This document shows positions 45,068-56,668 of a stretch of 64,000 nucleotides of DNA, in pieces. The notes beneath the pieces were generated by a model. That model saw only the letters and a list, made by a program, of their open reading frames with translations. It searched no databases and was not told where the DNA came from. Each line of letters begins with the position of its first letter. Position 1 is the first letter of the stretch. The position numbers were made by a program, and so were the translations under genes. The DNA comes from Tomocerus qinae (Eukaryota; Arthropoda; Collembola; Entomobryomorpha; Tomoceridae): NCBI GenBank assembly GCA_020055645.1, contig CM034546.1, positions 6,696,001 to 6,760,000 on the forward strand. The letters run 5' to 3'.

Positions 45068-47576
45068 TTCGTATATAATATTATAAATAACTAAAATGTT
45101 TGGGAAATGAAATATTTAATTTATCAATTATAGATAATTATAACCTCTATTTATTTTATTAGAAAACAAGTTGAACCAAATCGTCCATGTATTCTAGTGG
45201 CTCAGCTCAGTAACCATTGTATCTAAAAACCATGTACAATTATGTATTAAAACCATGTATAACGTTGTAAAAAAATAGGGAATGGTACAAGGCATTCCAC
45301 AAGATATTATGTAATTTGAATTTCTTGCTCTCTTTTCTGCATACAGATATTGCCCTAGTTTATTCAAATTTTTAGATTCTTATACATATGTAAAAGCAAT
45401 TAAAAAAGAATAGAACAAAAAAAATAGAACAAACTATTTTTTATAGTTTTACAAATTATATCTTTTACCACCAAGTTTAAGGTATAGTATTTTATATTTA
45501 ATACCATTGGAAACCTCTTACCACTGGTTAGTGGTAAATAATGGTATTGTTATGTACACTTAAAGTGATGGATTGCACGTGTCACTTACAACATTAAAAC
45601 GTTAATACAACGTACTTGGCTATGCAACGTACCTACCCAATACATGTAAACTTCGTATAAAGCATAAAATAAATTTAATTTACGGCAAAATTTCCAGTAG
45701 TTTTGCCTATAAGACATCAACATTATTTGAGCTACTACTAAGAAAAAAATACATTTGTTTCGCTTGCCTTGCTTTTGGAATATTGGATTTTATCAACGTC
45801 TCCATCTTATTGGAAGTCCTTAATTTAGGTTAGACATTGAAGTATTGGCAGTGGAAAGGATTAGCTTTCTAGTGTGTTTAAGCATTAAGGTTGCGTCTAA
45901 GGCTTTCCATTACGATTCGCAACATCCTCCTACCTCCATTACCACAAGGCCGTACGAATCCAAATTTGAAAATGAAGATTCTTCGACTAATTATCAAGTG
46001 CATAAACCTAGTCCTTAGAATTGTTTTAAAAAATAGCATTGTTTGATTTTTGACAATAAAAAGTTGAGTCATTTTATGCAAATGTTAGTGCATGCAAAAG
46101 ACCCTGTGAGACAGATACATTCAATTTGTAGTCGTTACTAAATGGCGGAAATGAGAAAATTTAGTTCTAGGTTCACTAGATATTTTTCTCTCTTTCTTTT
46201 TGGTATCTTTACAAAATCCCCAAAAGTGATTGGGTCACTTTTGGGGATTTGTCAAATGTCATGAAATGTCAAATCACGATTTTCCGATATAAGATCAGGG
46301 GATTGATATCATTGAGTAGAATTTCACTATTACCAACAGCAAATAGGAAAACCTGAAATGAAAAGTTTTGCGACTGATTTGTGATTGCGCTTGTAGCCTT
46401 GTAGCCCAATTATGTATATAGTGTGTCTATTTATTTAATATATAAAAAAGTATCCTTTCGTTTGACATTGCACAATCAGTGAATATTTTTAGATCCAAGC
46501 AAACATTCATTTACCCTACATTTAGTTTAAGCAAAAATTGTAAGCAAAGAGTATTGAAAGGTCTTATTATTCTGAAGAAATATGCAAACATACTAAGCAC
46601 AATTCCAGGAGTTATAAGCATAAAAATTGCAGACATGAAAGCGTCTTATTTAAGCAGGCTGGATAATATACTGCACGTTAGTTTTATACTGAGTGTAATT
46701 TTAGACTTGCAAACATAACTCCAGTTAAGCTTTTAAGTTAAATGACATTGTTGCGCAAATTTTTTGCGTACCTTACCCTTTAAACTTACAGCTTGTAATA
46801 CGCAAAAATTGTGGCAAACCTTAATTGGCAAATGAAGCTAATTGTTACTGATAAATGATAACTAGCATACCTATCAGTCATTTCCATCCTATTAGTAGGT
46901 ACTATTAACACAAAGAAAGTAAATATATTTAGTTCATATAGCACAACTTCAGATTATTACTTACTGCAGCAATAAAAGTTCTTTTTGGAATGCAGTCTCT
47001 GTCGCAAAGTAATCTTTTAAACACCATTGTAAACATCCGACAGAAAACGAATTTTTATTAATTAATTAGCCCCCATACCAAAAGTAGGAGACAAATTTTT
47101 TGTTCTCTCATTCATTCTAATTTTAAATTATTTTAATTAGACTAACTCGTAACTCTTAGCAATAAGTTGGTATTAAACATGCTTGGCAAGCATCCAGGAA
47201 TTTGGACAGAAGAGATGAAATACAACGTTATCTCAATATAAGACTTTTTCCCATAAAACTGATTTTCAATTTTAGGGAAACAGTTCTATTTTCTCAGATT
47301 TAGGGGGCGCCGAGCCCCACACAACTGTATGTGCTTGCTGTCGATATAGCAATAAAGTAAATAATAAATAATAAGGCATACATGACGCCAGAAACTATTT
47401 TGACAAAACTGAAGATGGAGAGACAGGCAACTACGTGGACATTGTCGAGACATGTCCAAATAAGGTATTTTTGGTATAATAGAGTGGAACGCCACCCGAT
47501 CCACGTCATTATTGTTCTATTTCTGCCATACCAAACATCAAAGCTAAAACTGAAAACCAAGCCATCTATATTTTTA
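45068..47576. other. IR 3' flank, then duplicated non-coding block (copy 1 of 3)
   Basis: No gene. From about 45606 the sequence matches 58020-60365 in order (for example CCAATACATGTAAACTTCG, CAGTAGTTTTGCCTATAA, TATCCTTTCGTTTGACATTG, GACGCCAGAAACTATTTTG), with indels. A third copy starts at about 63650. It is the upstream part of the GR duplication unit. Confidence 0.65.
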
Positions 47577-48989
47577 CTAGGCGGTCACAGGACCCAGGTC
47601 CTGTCGTACATGGGGCTAGTACTTCTACAAAAAATTTTGTAGAGACTGGTTTGTAGTAGGCCAATTACACCAGAATTCAGATGGGTTCAACACTAATATA
47701 CACAGATTTTTTATATTAACTCCGATTGATCTTTCCACGGTTTCTCATTTGGTGGGACGGTAGGTAGAGATTTTACATTATTAGAGACAAAAAGTATTCC
47801 AAAACTTCGCCTTAGTACGACCTAGAGTCAAATTGAAATATGATTGTGGGTACTGATGTTTGATTCGAGGTTTACGGTACTCAAACCATAACCTTTGTAC
47901 ATACTGCCACTAATTTATACAATGGACCATTTTGAGGTCAAGTTAGCCTTAATTGGCAATGTAGTGTCAAGTAGTCAAATAGAAAACTGAATAGTTTACA
48001 TTGTTACGTTTTGGTCCCATAAGAGAGTTTAAACTTTTATATTATGGGACTTTTCGAGCTGACCCCATTACTATTGAGTTTCATTCCTTTCTTAGCGACC
48101 TGCTGTTTCTATTTTGGGAACAATTAAACCGTATGTAAAGACAAATTTTAATTCAATGTAGGTTGACCCTAAATGTGAATCATGGAATATTCGAGCACAT
48201 AAGTGAACATAACGTAAATTAGAACTATATTTTATTCATTGAGCTGCCAAATTTCTTCTCCTGAGGTAGGGAAATAGCCGGACAGGTTAACTTTTGAGGT
48301 TTCGGCTTGAACAAAAATTGAGTCATATTTCGGCAATAAATTTTGGAAATTAGTGTTATTTTGTTAGCAACCAACTATGATTACCGTCCTCCATTGAAAA
48401 AATGAGACAAAAATGTTGTACATATTGTCGTGTAAAAAGTGAAGTATTTTCAGACAATATTCCACAGTTCTAATTTTGCTGTTTCCAACAAATATCTAGA
48501 ACATGTTTTGCTTCTTTATTTTTCAATTAAACTATTGGTTGTGAAATTGAGAAATATCATAATTCAATGTAAATGGATCATTTATAAAATTTCCCGCACA
48601 TGAAATAATGAGATCCTTGAGAGCATTCACCACGGAAAGTTGGAAAAATTTGCATACAGAATGCATGCAATACTTCTGTCATGAAATATTTGAATATTAG
48701 AAATAATGTAATACTTCAACATTGTTACATTCAACGCACATGAACCAGTCTACATTTATCATGTAGAGTGATGATAGTTGTGTATTGTGTCAGTCAATAC
48801 TGGGCAAAACAACTGACTCTAACGTGCGCAAAATTTTGTATCTTTCAAAATCAAATTTTGATACCTAGACGTTTCGAAATTATGTGATGCAGTAGCACAT
48901 AAATCTCTTGATACAAACATACAAACCTACACGGGTACACATACGGAATTATTTACGCGCATGTCCCACTGTGCTCTTATAAGAAGAGA
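47577..48989 (-). mobile_element. Non-autonomous Helitron-like element, 1413 bp (copy C)
   Basis: On the minus strand it starts TCTCTTCTTATAAGAGC (48989 downwards) and ends with hairpin ACAGGACCTGGGTCCTGT, GACCGC and CTAG (47580-47577). It is inserted between A47576 and T48990 without duplication. The paralogous locus reads TATTTTTA|TACGG at 60365/60366 and is empty, so both ends are fixed to the base. No Rep or helicase reading frame is present. The 3' 250 bp is shared with copy B. The insertion lies about 20 bp upstream of the GR TATA box. Confidence 0.85.
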
Positions 48990-49008
48990 TACGGATTACT
49001 TGACCAAA

Positions 49009-49015
49009 TATAAAA
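49009..49015 (+). promoter_or_regulatory. TATA box of GR copy 1
   Basis: TATAAAA in the context TACTTGACCAAATATAAAA, 98 bp before the ATG. The same context and spacing occur before GR copy 2 (60385), and the stretch is better conserved than the DNA around it. A TCATCT initiator-like word lies about 33 bp downstream. Confidence 0.5.
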
Positions 49016-49106
49016 GTGTGAACAGTAAATGTAATTTCTCTTCATCTAAGGGGGACAATTCGCTCTTAAAATTTTGGTAATTGAACAAGAACACTGAGTT
49101 GCTGGA

Positions 49107-50618
49107 ATGGCAAATTCTTTGGAGCAAAAAGTCATCCTCATTTACTCACAATTGGCCTCCAAATTTTTCAAAGTTGCTGGGTTTTTGAAATTAACTCCTT
49201 TTGAATGGGATAGTGCAACATTTTCTCTCCGCTTATGTCGGAGTAACTCACAATATTTCATATGGTTTCAGGCATATTTTTACTTGGGGCTAACTTTTTT
49301 ATACACCATTGCTAGACTCTTTCAAGAACTAATGTCCCCTAGTGATACATTTCAGGCGCACAAAATTGCATCTTACATTCAATACTCATCCATGGGCTTT
49401 TTAGTTATTGTGATGGACTCTGTAATGTTCTTCCGAGGAAAGGAACTGGTGGTATTATTCAAAATGTACTCTCAATTTCTCAAAACATTTCAAGGTACTA
49501 TTTTAAATTTTATAATTGAGTTACGTTTATTTGATGTGTCTGATATGTTTGTTTGATAAACCACGGAATTGTTGTTTTAAATACCTTACTCTTAGAATAC
49601 TGATTTATAAATATAATTAATAATTTTTAAAATACCTTAAACTAAAAATACCTATGCACGTATAAAGTGTAGCGATGCACATGTTAGTTGCAGTTGAAGA
49701 CAATTTTCTGAGAATTCCAAATTTTTTTAAATTTTAGTATATGATAGTGAGGAACTAACTGTGCTTCACGACAAAATCCCAATTTCACTTAACCTTTTCT
49801 ATTCTAATCTAATAGGTTCCATTGCCAATAAAGAAATGTATTGGAAAAAGCAGTTGAAGGTGGCCAAAGTAACTAGAGTGTTTATGTTCACTTTTTCCGG
49901 ATTTTTCATTATCTGCATTTTTGTAACTTCTGCTCATATCATCATTGGAGGTGACTTGGACCCCATTCACAGATTCATGATTGAGAATTTTCCTGAAGAA
50001 CTAAGCCATTTATTACCATTTCAAATTTTTGTTGCCATTTTGTTTATGTATTTTATATTTTCCTTAATTTCTGTTAGTTTAGTTTTCTTTTTGCTATTTT
50101 TCTACATGTACTTCATTCAGGTAAACTTACATCTGCAAGAGATTTGCCAGAATAATCAAACATCCAAAAAGAAGCAAAGAGAAGCATATTTGGTTTACAA
50201 CACAATGGTTATTATTAGCCGCTATTTTAATGAAAATTTCTCATCGGCATGGGGTTTAATATTAGTAGCCTTTAATATCTACCATATGCTGGTCACATTC
50301 ACTTGTATCAAAATGTTCGACATCATTCCATTGGCAGGATTTATCTACCTACCATTGGCGTGTTGTTTCATGTTCATAATAGAAAAGATAATATTGGAGG
50401 AAATAGGACTGTCCTCTTAACAATCAAACGCCGTTCTTCAGACCTGGAGAAAACAACTACATGGAAAAGAAATCCAAAAGACATTAAAATCTCTTCGGGG
50501 CTTTGGAGCAGAGTTTCACAATTGTTTCGTAATCAAAGGATCTACTACAGTCACATTCATGCAGCTCATGGTCAATAATAGTATTAATCTAATTCTATCT
50601 GTTAAGATTAATCGATAG
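49107..50618 (+). pseudogene. Gustatory-type receptor (GR), copy 1, with premature stop
   Basis: Exon 1 49107-49494 and exon 2 from 49816 (acceptor CTAATAG, preceded by CTTAAC and a pyrimidine run) join in phase 1. Membrane-spanning stretches typical of an inverted seven-helix receptor follow each other (for example YFIWFQAYFYLGLTFLYTIA, FQIFVAILFMYFIFSLISVS, AGFIYLPLACCFMFIIEKI). At 50418 TAA replaces the Glu codon found in copy 2 (SS-stop against CSEQ). The stop cuts off about 66 residues, including LKSLRGFGAEFHNCF and the seventh helix; the frame would otherwise run to 50618. If expressed, 330 residues are made. GRs are ligand-gated chemosensory channels; loss of helix 7 should be inactivating. 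A Helitron sits just upstream. Confidence 0.7.
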
Positions 50619-52311
50619 TCAACAGAAATCTCTAACATCCCTTTAACAGCCACAATCCCAAATATTTGAATTAGAATATCTTCAATTCATCATTCAAAGC
50701 CGTAAGCAATTTGATGGAACATGGTGGATTAAATAAACTAACAGGTGAATATGTGGAGGTAAGCTAATGGTTTGAATTTCTGACTGCTTGTCGAAATTTA
50801 GCTTATTTAACACATAACGTAATTCCTCTATTACAACCAAAAGATGTTCTTGTAAATGTCAATTTAATTCAAATGGGCTAAGCGGGAAAATAAAAGTCGG
50901 TTGAAGTAACGTAGAGGTTGCCCAACTTAAAATTTGTGCCATGAAAATACAGATCATACGTGGACCCGCTTTCAAAGGTGCTAAACTAATCAAATCAATG
51001 TATGTTATTAATATTGTATGTACACTAGGGTTACTGTTGCAAATCATTCAATTCAGCATTATTCAAAACTACATTTTTACCCCAGCACTTTAACGCAAAG
51101 AGAAATTTATTTTGTTAATTTATTTAATAATCTTGGCAATCGATTTTGTCTGAAAAACGTAAATTATAAAAATTCACCTCGCTATAACGTCATTATGGTA
51201 ATGAATTAACCAATTAAACAAACAACCCGTTAAAACGTTATAGATACAATTCCAGCTCTATTAACTAAAGGTTCATTACAATTTACAATACAATTAAAGG
51301 CCCATCAAAATATACAAGCTGCGCTTTGATTCTAACACTTATTTAAATTATTAAGGAAAAGTGGAAATAAATACAAGTTTTTTGAGTAAGGTAAGTATGT
51401 AGTGATAAAATAGGAATATAGATAGAAATAATTAGTCACATCAAAGAAAGGGAAATTAGGTAAAAAGTTAACCGCACGTACTTCGAAATATACAATTCAC
51501 CTCCTGATAAGGCCTCAGGTGAGTTAACCACTACTCATCTACACGTTCGAAGTTATTAGAGAGGATATGAAATTGGACAGAGTAATACAAATGTGAGTAA
51601 GGGTACCCATATTTGACATCTTTCATTTTCTTTTCGAAATACAATAAAGCACTTTAAAACATTATAACGATTATAAAGGTTGGTAAATGACTTAGTAGTA
51701 CGTACGCTTTAAATAAGGATTCACAAAAAGAATGCAATTATTTTCTACTTTTAAAATAGCGGTTTTACTGTTTAGAATGTAATCAATGACAATTTTGGAA
51801 AATTAAAGCATTAACTTTCTTAGTTTCACAACAGATCCATAGTTAATAATTGCTTTCTTTAAATGTTGAATTTTGATACTGTATCGGCAGTAGTAGCAAT
51901 ATTGTAGTAAGTATTCAGGTAAAACATAATGCTTATTTAGCATAATAAGTTAGCAGCAAATATTATTTAATTAAGAATTTGGTGTTCGCTAAAAATGTGA
52001 GACAATATTAATGATTACAGAGTACTATTCCTTTGCCATTAGATGCAATTTATGTCTATCTATAAATAAACTCACTTTTACTAAAAAAAATCAATAGCTG
52101 CAAGGACAGAGAATCGAAGGGCAAATAAAGCTCAATACTCACGCCAATAATAATAATGGCAAAACCGTTGGTATTGCAGACAGACAGGCCAGAGGCATAC
52201 TCTTTATTATTGTGCAATATATGACAAACAAAAAGAAATGTTTTAAGTTAAACTAAAGCGTTTCGCTATATTTAAGTTTAACCATTTTAAAGTTATACCA
52301 ATGTAATCATA
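50619..52311. other. Gene-free spacer
   Basis: Contains GR 3' flank similar to 62349-62700 at first, then AT-rich sequence without supported features. Confidence 0.4.
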
Positions 52312-52916
52312 TAGGGCCGGGGAATTGGGGGGGCAACCGGGGCGACGGCACCGGGCATCAAGCTGAACGGGGCAGCAAAGTAAAAGAAAAATAATATTTT
52401 TTTTTGTTATGTGACCGATCTGTTAGTATTCCAAAGAAACTATGCTCTCAAAAGACCTGTTGTGTTTTTTAATATATTTTTTTAATATAGTTTAATTATT
52501 GTACCAAACAATAACCTCTTCTACAAATCCTAAAATCGATTTACTAGTAATAATCACATCAGAATATTTCTTCAAAATGAGTTTGAAATATTAGATATTT
52601 TTGCGCATTAGTAATCTGCCTATCTATTCGCCATTTGGTTAAATTCAAAATTTTCTTATTTCTTTAGGTTTCTTGTTAGGTTTTTTTTAATTAATTATTG
52701 TTTTTTTTAATTAATTATTGTTTTTTTCAAAATTTTCTTAAGCTCTGAGCAAATATATATTTTAACATTCCATTAATTAATAAATGAAACAAAAAAATGT
52801 AATTAGCATTGTACGATTCCGAGTTCGAAAATAACAATCCTCAAACGTGAGCACTTGGCTTATAGTCCTCCAATTAATAACAAAATTAGTGATTTCATCT
52901 TCCTTCCAAGCCGTCA

Positions 52917-53132
52917 AGCCGTCTCCACCCAAATAGAGTCAATTCAAACTATCATCATCCACACTGTTCCAACCCCAGCCTTCCCAACACTAGCCGTGTC
53001 AATCCAAATTTCAAACTAAACCGTCTTGACCCAAGCCGTCTTGACCCAAACCGTCTCAACCCAAACTGTTTTAAGTTAAACCTTCTCAATCCGAACTGTG
53101 TCAAAGCAAACCGTCTCAATTCAACCAGCATC
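52917..53132. repeat. Degenerate 17-18-bp tandem repeat
   Basis: Diverged copies of CCGTCTTGACCCAAA / CCGTCTCAACCCAAA. The hAT element at 53626 lies near sequence of the same kind (ACCCAAAC flanks). Confidence 0.6.
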
Positions 53133-53284
53133 TATTCCAAGGACGCATTGAGGTATGCAAATAGCAAAAAATTTGAGTTCCGCGCGATTGTTTTCAATTT
53201 TTAGGGTATTTTATTCCCATTTTCGTCAAAAAATACCAAAATTTTTCGCGCTACGCGCGAATATATACGTTTAAGTTATCTATA

Positions 53285-53639
53285 TCAAATGTTAGCCCCC
53301 CTCCGAAACCCAATCCTGTAACATTCTTGACGTACCCAAACCAAGGCATGAAAAATCAAATGTTAGCCCCCCTCCAAAACCCAATCCTGTAACATTCTTG
53401 ACGTACCCAAACCAAGGCATGAAAAATCAAATGTTAGCCCCCCTCCAAAACCCAATCCTGTAACATTCTTGACGTACCCAAACCAAGGCATGAAAAATCA
53501 AATGTTAGCCCCCCTCCAAAACCCAATCCTGTAACATTCTTGACGTACCCAAACCAAGGCATGAAAAATCAAATGTTAGCCCCCCTCCAAAACCCAATCC
53601 TGTAACATTCTTGACGTACCCAAACCAAGGCATGAAAAA
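53285..53639. repeat. 71-bp tandem repeat, five near-identical copies
   Basis: Five units of 71 bp start at 53285, 53356, 53427, 53498 and 53569; only the first differs (one G for A seen). Each unit runs from TCAAATGTTAGCCCCCCTCC to ACCCAAACCAAGGCATGAAA. The last 14 bases of each unit, CAAGGCATGAAAAA, are the end of the hAT element that begins in the fifth unit at 53626. Confidence 0.9.
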
Positions 53640-55449
53640 GGTTGCCTTTTTGCTAGCAAAAAGGCAAAAAGTCACCTTTTTGCCTTTTTGCTACCTTTTT
53701 GCTTTTGTGCTTTTTGCCTTTTTGGAGTAGTCACCGCCACCTGTGATACTTCATTAAAGCTAACTTTTGTAGACTGTCCCGTCCTACACATTCAAATATT
53801 CAGATAAATTGCAGATGTTAGTTATATTTTTTGATTATTAAACTATTTATTACTAATACTACACAATTCAAAATGAACTATAATGTATTTGTGACAACTG
53901 ACAAACAGAGGCGGCTTTCCCAATGGGCGGACTGGGCAGTTGCCCAGGGCCTCGCGCTTTGAGGGCCTCGCGCAGAGCTTTGACAAAAAAAAATTGAAGT
54001 TCTTTCTGTTGTTTGCATTTCAGAAACACTGATTTTAGTTTAAGTTATACGTTTTGATAAACTATATTTACATACTAAAGTTTTAACAGCTTTATTGCAG
54101 CACAACTTGTAATAATTCAAGGAAGAAAGTATACTATTTCTCTAAAGTTGATAATTTGAAAAGTTAAAAGTAGATCTCTGAAATTTTTTATCTGATTTCA
54201 TTGAACAAAGTTGCATTTTGCAATTTACTAAAACCACAGGATTTCAGTAAGTTGCAGACAATTAAGGTTTCAGTAATCGCTGTTTCTAAACGGTATGGGA
54301 ATATAGTTTAAACGAAAAAAATTCAAATGTTAAAATGTCTCAATAGCGCGATTACATCTTAATACCCCTCGGATTGTAATACCTTTGCCTTTAGAAGGAA
54401 TTATTTCATTAACATCCAAAAAATCATAAAAATTCTTCACGATGATATTGTTTTTATGACCAAATTCAGTTAAAAACGAAAATTTTTTTCGCTTCGCTAG
54501 AGAAACTTCTATAGTTTTAAATATTATAAAAATAGTAAAAAAATGCTTGACTATTGAACTGCAGCAAAACTGCAGCAAATTATAATACAATATATTTAAG
54601 GACCCCACAGCCAAAAAGGATTTAAGTATTTTTTAAAATCTTTGAATCTTAATGCATAAGACCGCAGATAAAGTTTCTCTTCCATTTCAGTTCCTCCGCA
54701 ATTGCAAAATTAGTTACTGAATAGTCCTCTTTTCAGGAGGAACTGAAAAGGAAGTGAAACTTAACGACGGTCTAATATTTATAAATCATACTCTTCCGGG
54801 TACCATTTTTAGCTGGCTAAAAGTGATTTTGAATAGCCTTAAGTGAAATACATGAAAAAACAATTGTTTGAATGTTCAACCAAATCAACTACGATTTCTG
54901 CAATTTTAGCAAAACACAATAAACGGTTAGCATTGTGATTCCCGAACATATAAATTGCATTTTTGTGAATTATTACTATAGGGCCTCGCGAAACCATTTT
55001 GCCCAGGGCCTCGCGAATCCTAGAGCCGCCACTGCTGACAAACCGTATAATAAAAAATGAGCCATGCAGGTTTAACATCTGCGTATTGTGTACAATATTA
55101 TTTGAGATATATCAACTCAACCAAAATAGCCACTATTTGACTGTTACTGGTTAGAACAGCTCTAGGTTCTTGTTTTTTTCCTCGTGTTTTTTAAAATTGC
55201 TTACAATGTTAGTTTGTTGTTTTCGATTGTTTTATTGTCTAATGAATGACCGATTGAAGATTAAGATAATTAAGAATTGCTGTTTCTTAAAATCGTATTT
55301 CTTGTTCACATCCTTGGTTGTCAACATGTCAATTGCTCATTACCCCATTTAACAGCAAAAAGGCAAAAAGGTAGCTTTTTGCTGATTTTGCTAGGCAAAA
55401 TGGCAAGCAAAAAGGCAAAAACGTAGCTTTTTGCCTTTTTCATGCCCTG
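53626..55449. mobile_element. hAT-type element interrupted by a second hAT
   Basis: Ends CAAGGCATGAAAAAGG (left) and CCTTTTTCATGCCCTG (right) pair with one mismatch and are flanked by perfect ACCCAAAC octamers (53618-53625 and 55450-55457). The interior ends are rich in GCAAAAAGGCAAAAAG in both orientations. Without the nested element it is about 690 bp and non-coding. Same family as 29543-29730. Confidence 0.85.
53906..55034. mobile_element. Inner hAT-type element, 1129 bp
   Basis: The left end CAGAGGCGGCT and right end GAGCCGCCACTG are flanked by perfect CTGACAAA octamers (53898-53905 and 55035-55042). Both ends hold GCCCAGGGCCTCGCG. CAGWGGCGGC ends are common in arthropod hAT elements. 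A 94-codon minus-strand frame (54330-54614) has no transposase motif that I can recognise, so the copy is non-autonomous. Confidence 0.85.
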
Positions 55450-55682
55450 ACCCAAACGTGTCAAGACGAAAAGTCTCTCCTAAATCTTCTCAGTCTTAAG
55501 TATTATAGTATGGGCTTTAAATTTGGCCTTCTTTTACTTACCCTATAGCCTATTTTAGTATAATTATGTCGCACAATAAAAATATTTCCCCGTAAATAAA
55601 CTCTGGAATGACTTTAAAGTTAGTATAAAGGGGGCATCAAAATAGCTTTTGCCCGGGCAGCATGAAAACTTCACCGGCCCTG

Positions 55683-56000
55683 TAAATGTGGCTCAATTGC
55701 CAAATATTACTACTTAGTTATTGATTAGTATAAAAAGCTTTTTTTAAATTATATTCAAACAACACTTAATTTGCAAATTCAAAATGCTAATGAATATCTA
55801 GCTCTTGCTGAGCTTCAGCATTAATTGGGATTCTCATAAAATCAGAAGAGTTAATTATATAAAGTAAAACATTTTATTGTCGGTTGGCGACCAAATATCG
55901 AAACGAAATACACATGTTTTATTCCTGAATTGGTGTGCAAGTATTTAGATGTAATTTTTTCAGTTTGCTGTTAATTAATTAATATAGCTTTGGTGCATAA
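55683..56000. other. Gene-free spacer
   Basis: No supported feature. Confidence 0.4.
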
Positions 56001-56439
56001 AGTGCTATATAACAAGGAGTTGTCAACGTGAACAGTCCCAAGCCACACAGAGCTGACTGTACCACGTCTTCCTCATACTCACAAGTCAAACACAATTCTC
56101 CATTCTAATTACTACACCTTATTCCTCTTCCTTTCCTACATTACACATGTAGTTCAGTGGTCAGAACGATTGCCCGGTTTGCGATAGACACTGGTTTCGA
56201 TTCCAGTCGTGTGTATTCAATTTTTGCCTTCCTTTACCTATCTAACTTCCTAATTTATTCTAATTTACCTCAACTCACCTTCCCTCACTCTGCTCATATA
56301 CTTACCTCTGAGACATCCATCCTGAAGAACTTATAAGCTCACTTACAGAGTATATCTTAACCTATAAAACCTATTTATAATTAAAGCACATTTACATATG
56401 AATATTTTTAGCATAGACGGAAAACTAAAACCCAACTTA
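56001..56439 (+). mobile_element. SINE-like repeat with internal tRNA-like head
   Basis: The two ends of this stretch (AGTGCTATATAACAAGGAG at 56001 and AGTATATCTTAACCTATAAA from about 56346) occur fused in the insertion at 57129-57239, which defines a mobile family. The middle contains the tRNA-like sequence at 56143-56214. Exact limits are uncertain and no target duplication was found for this copy. Confidence 0.45.
56143..56214 (+). tRNA. tRNA-like cloverleaf, anticodon GGT (Thr), probably a tRNA-derived SINE head
   Basis: All four stems pair: acceptor ACACATG/CGTGTGT (7 bp, one G-T), D stem GTTC/GAAC, anticodon stem ATTGC/GCGAT (one G-T), T stem ACTGG/CCAGT. A-box-like AGTTCAGTGG and B-box-like GGTTTCGATTCC are in place, and a T5 run (pol III terminator) starts about 6 nt after the end. 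Two features are wrong for a working tRNA: the base before the anticodon is C rather than U, and the T loop has eight bases. With the surrounding repeat, a SINE head or tRNA pseudogene is more likely than a true tRNA-Thr gene. Confidence 0.5.
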
Positions 56440-56668
56440 TTTTTCTAGATTTAATGCTAATACTACTAAAAATTTTAAAAATCAATGTGTTTTTAAATAA
56501 AGAACAGCAAACCATTTCATTAATTAGAAATTTAACTTATATGCAGACCGAAGGGAAATGTGAATCCTTCATCAAATACGAAGAATGTTCAAGTCTAAAA
56601 AATATTTAAAACAAAAGGTGAATATTTTTTATTTCCACTTACATTATTTAATTAGGCAAATTTGTAAC

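Larger units (their letters stand above)
52312..55682. mobile_element. Outer hAT-like element carrying two nested insertions
   Basis: The ends read TAGGGCCGGGGAA (left) and CAGGGCCGGTGAAG (right, inverted). Further in both sides hold G-rich CCGGGCATCAAGC / CCCGGGCAAAAGC stretches. The flanking octamers TAATCATA and TAAATGTG agree only in part, so the insertion is old or the limits are a little off. No transposase frame is visible. Confidence 0.45.

Noticed and set aside
49738-49815. Extra 26 residues of GR copy 1 as a certain part of the protein
   Set aside because: Copy 2 cannot encode them, and the downstream acceptor has the better branch and pyrimidine signals.
54330-54614. 94-codon minus-strand frame inside the inner hAT element as a transposase remnant
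   Set aside because: No hAT dimerisation, BED-finger or catalytic motif could be recognised; the sequence is low in complexity.
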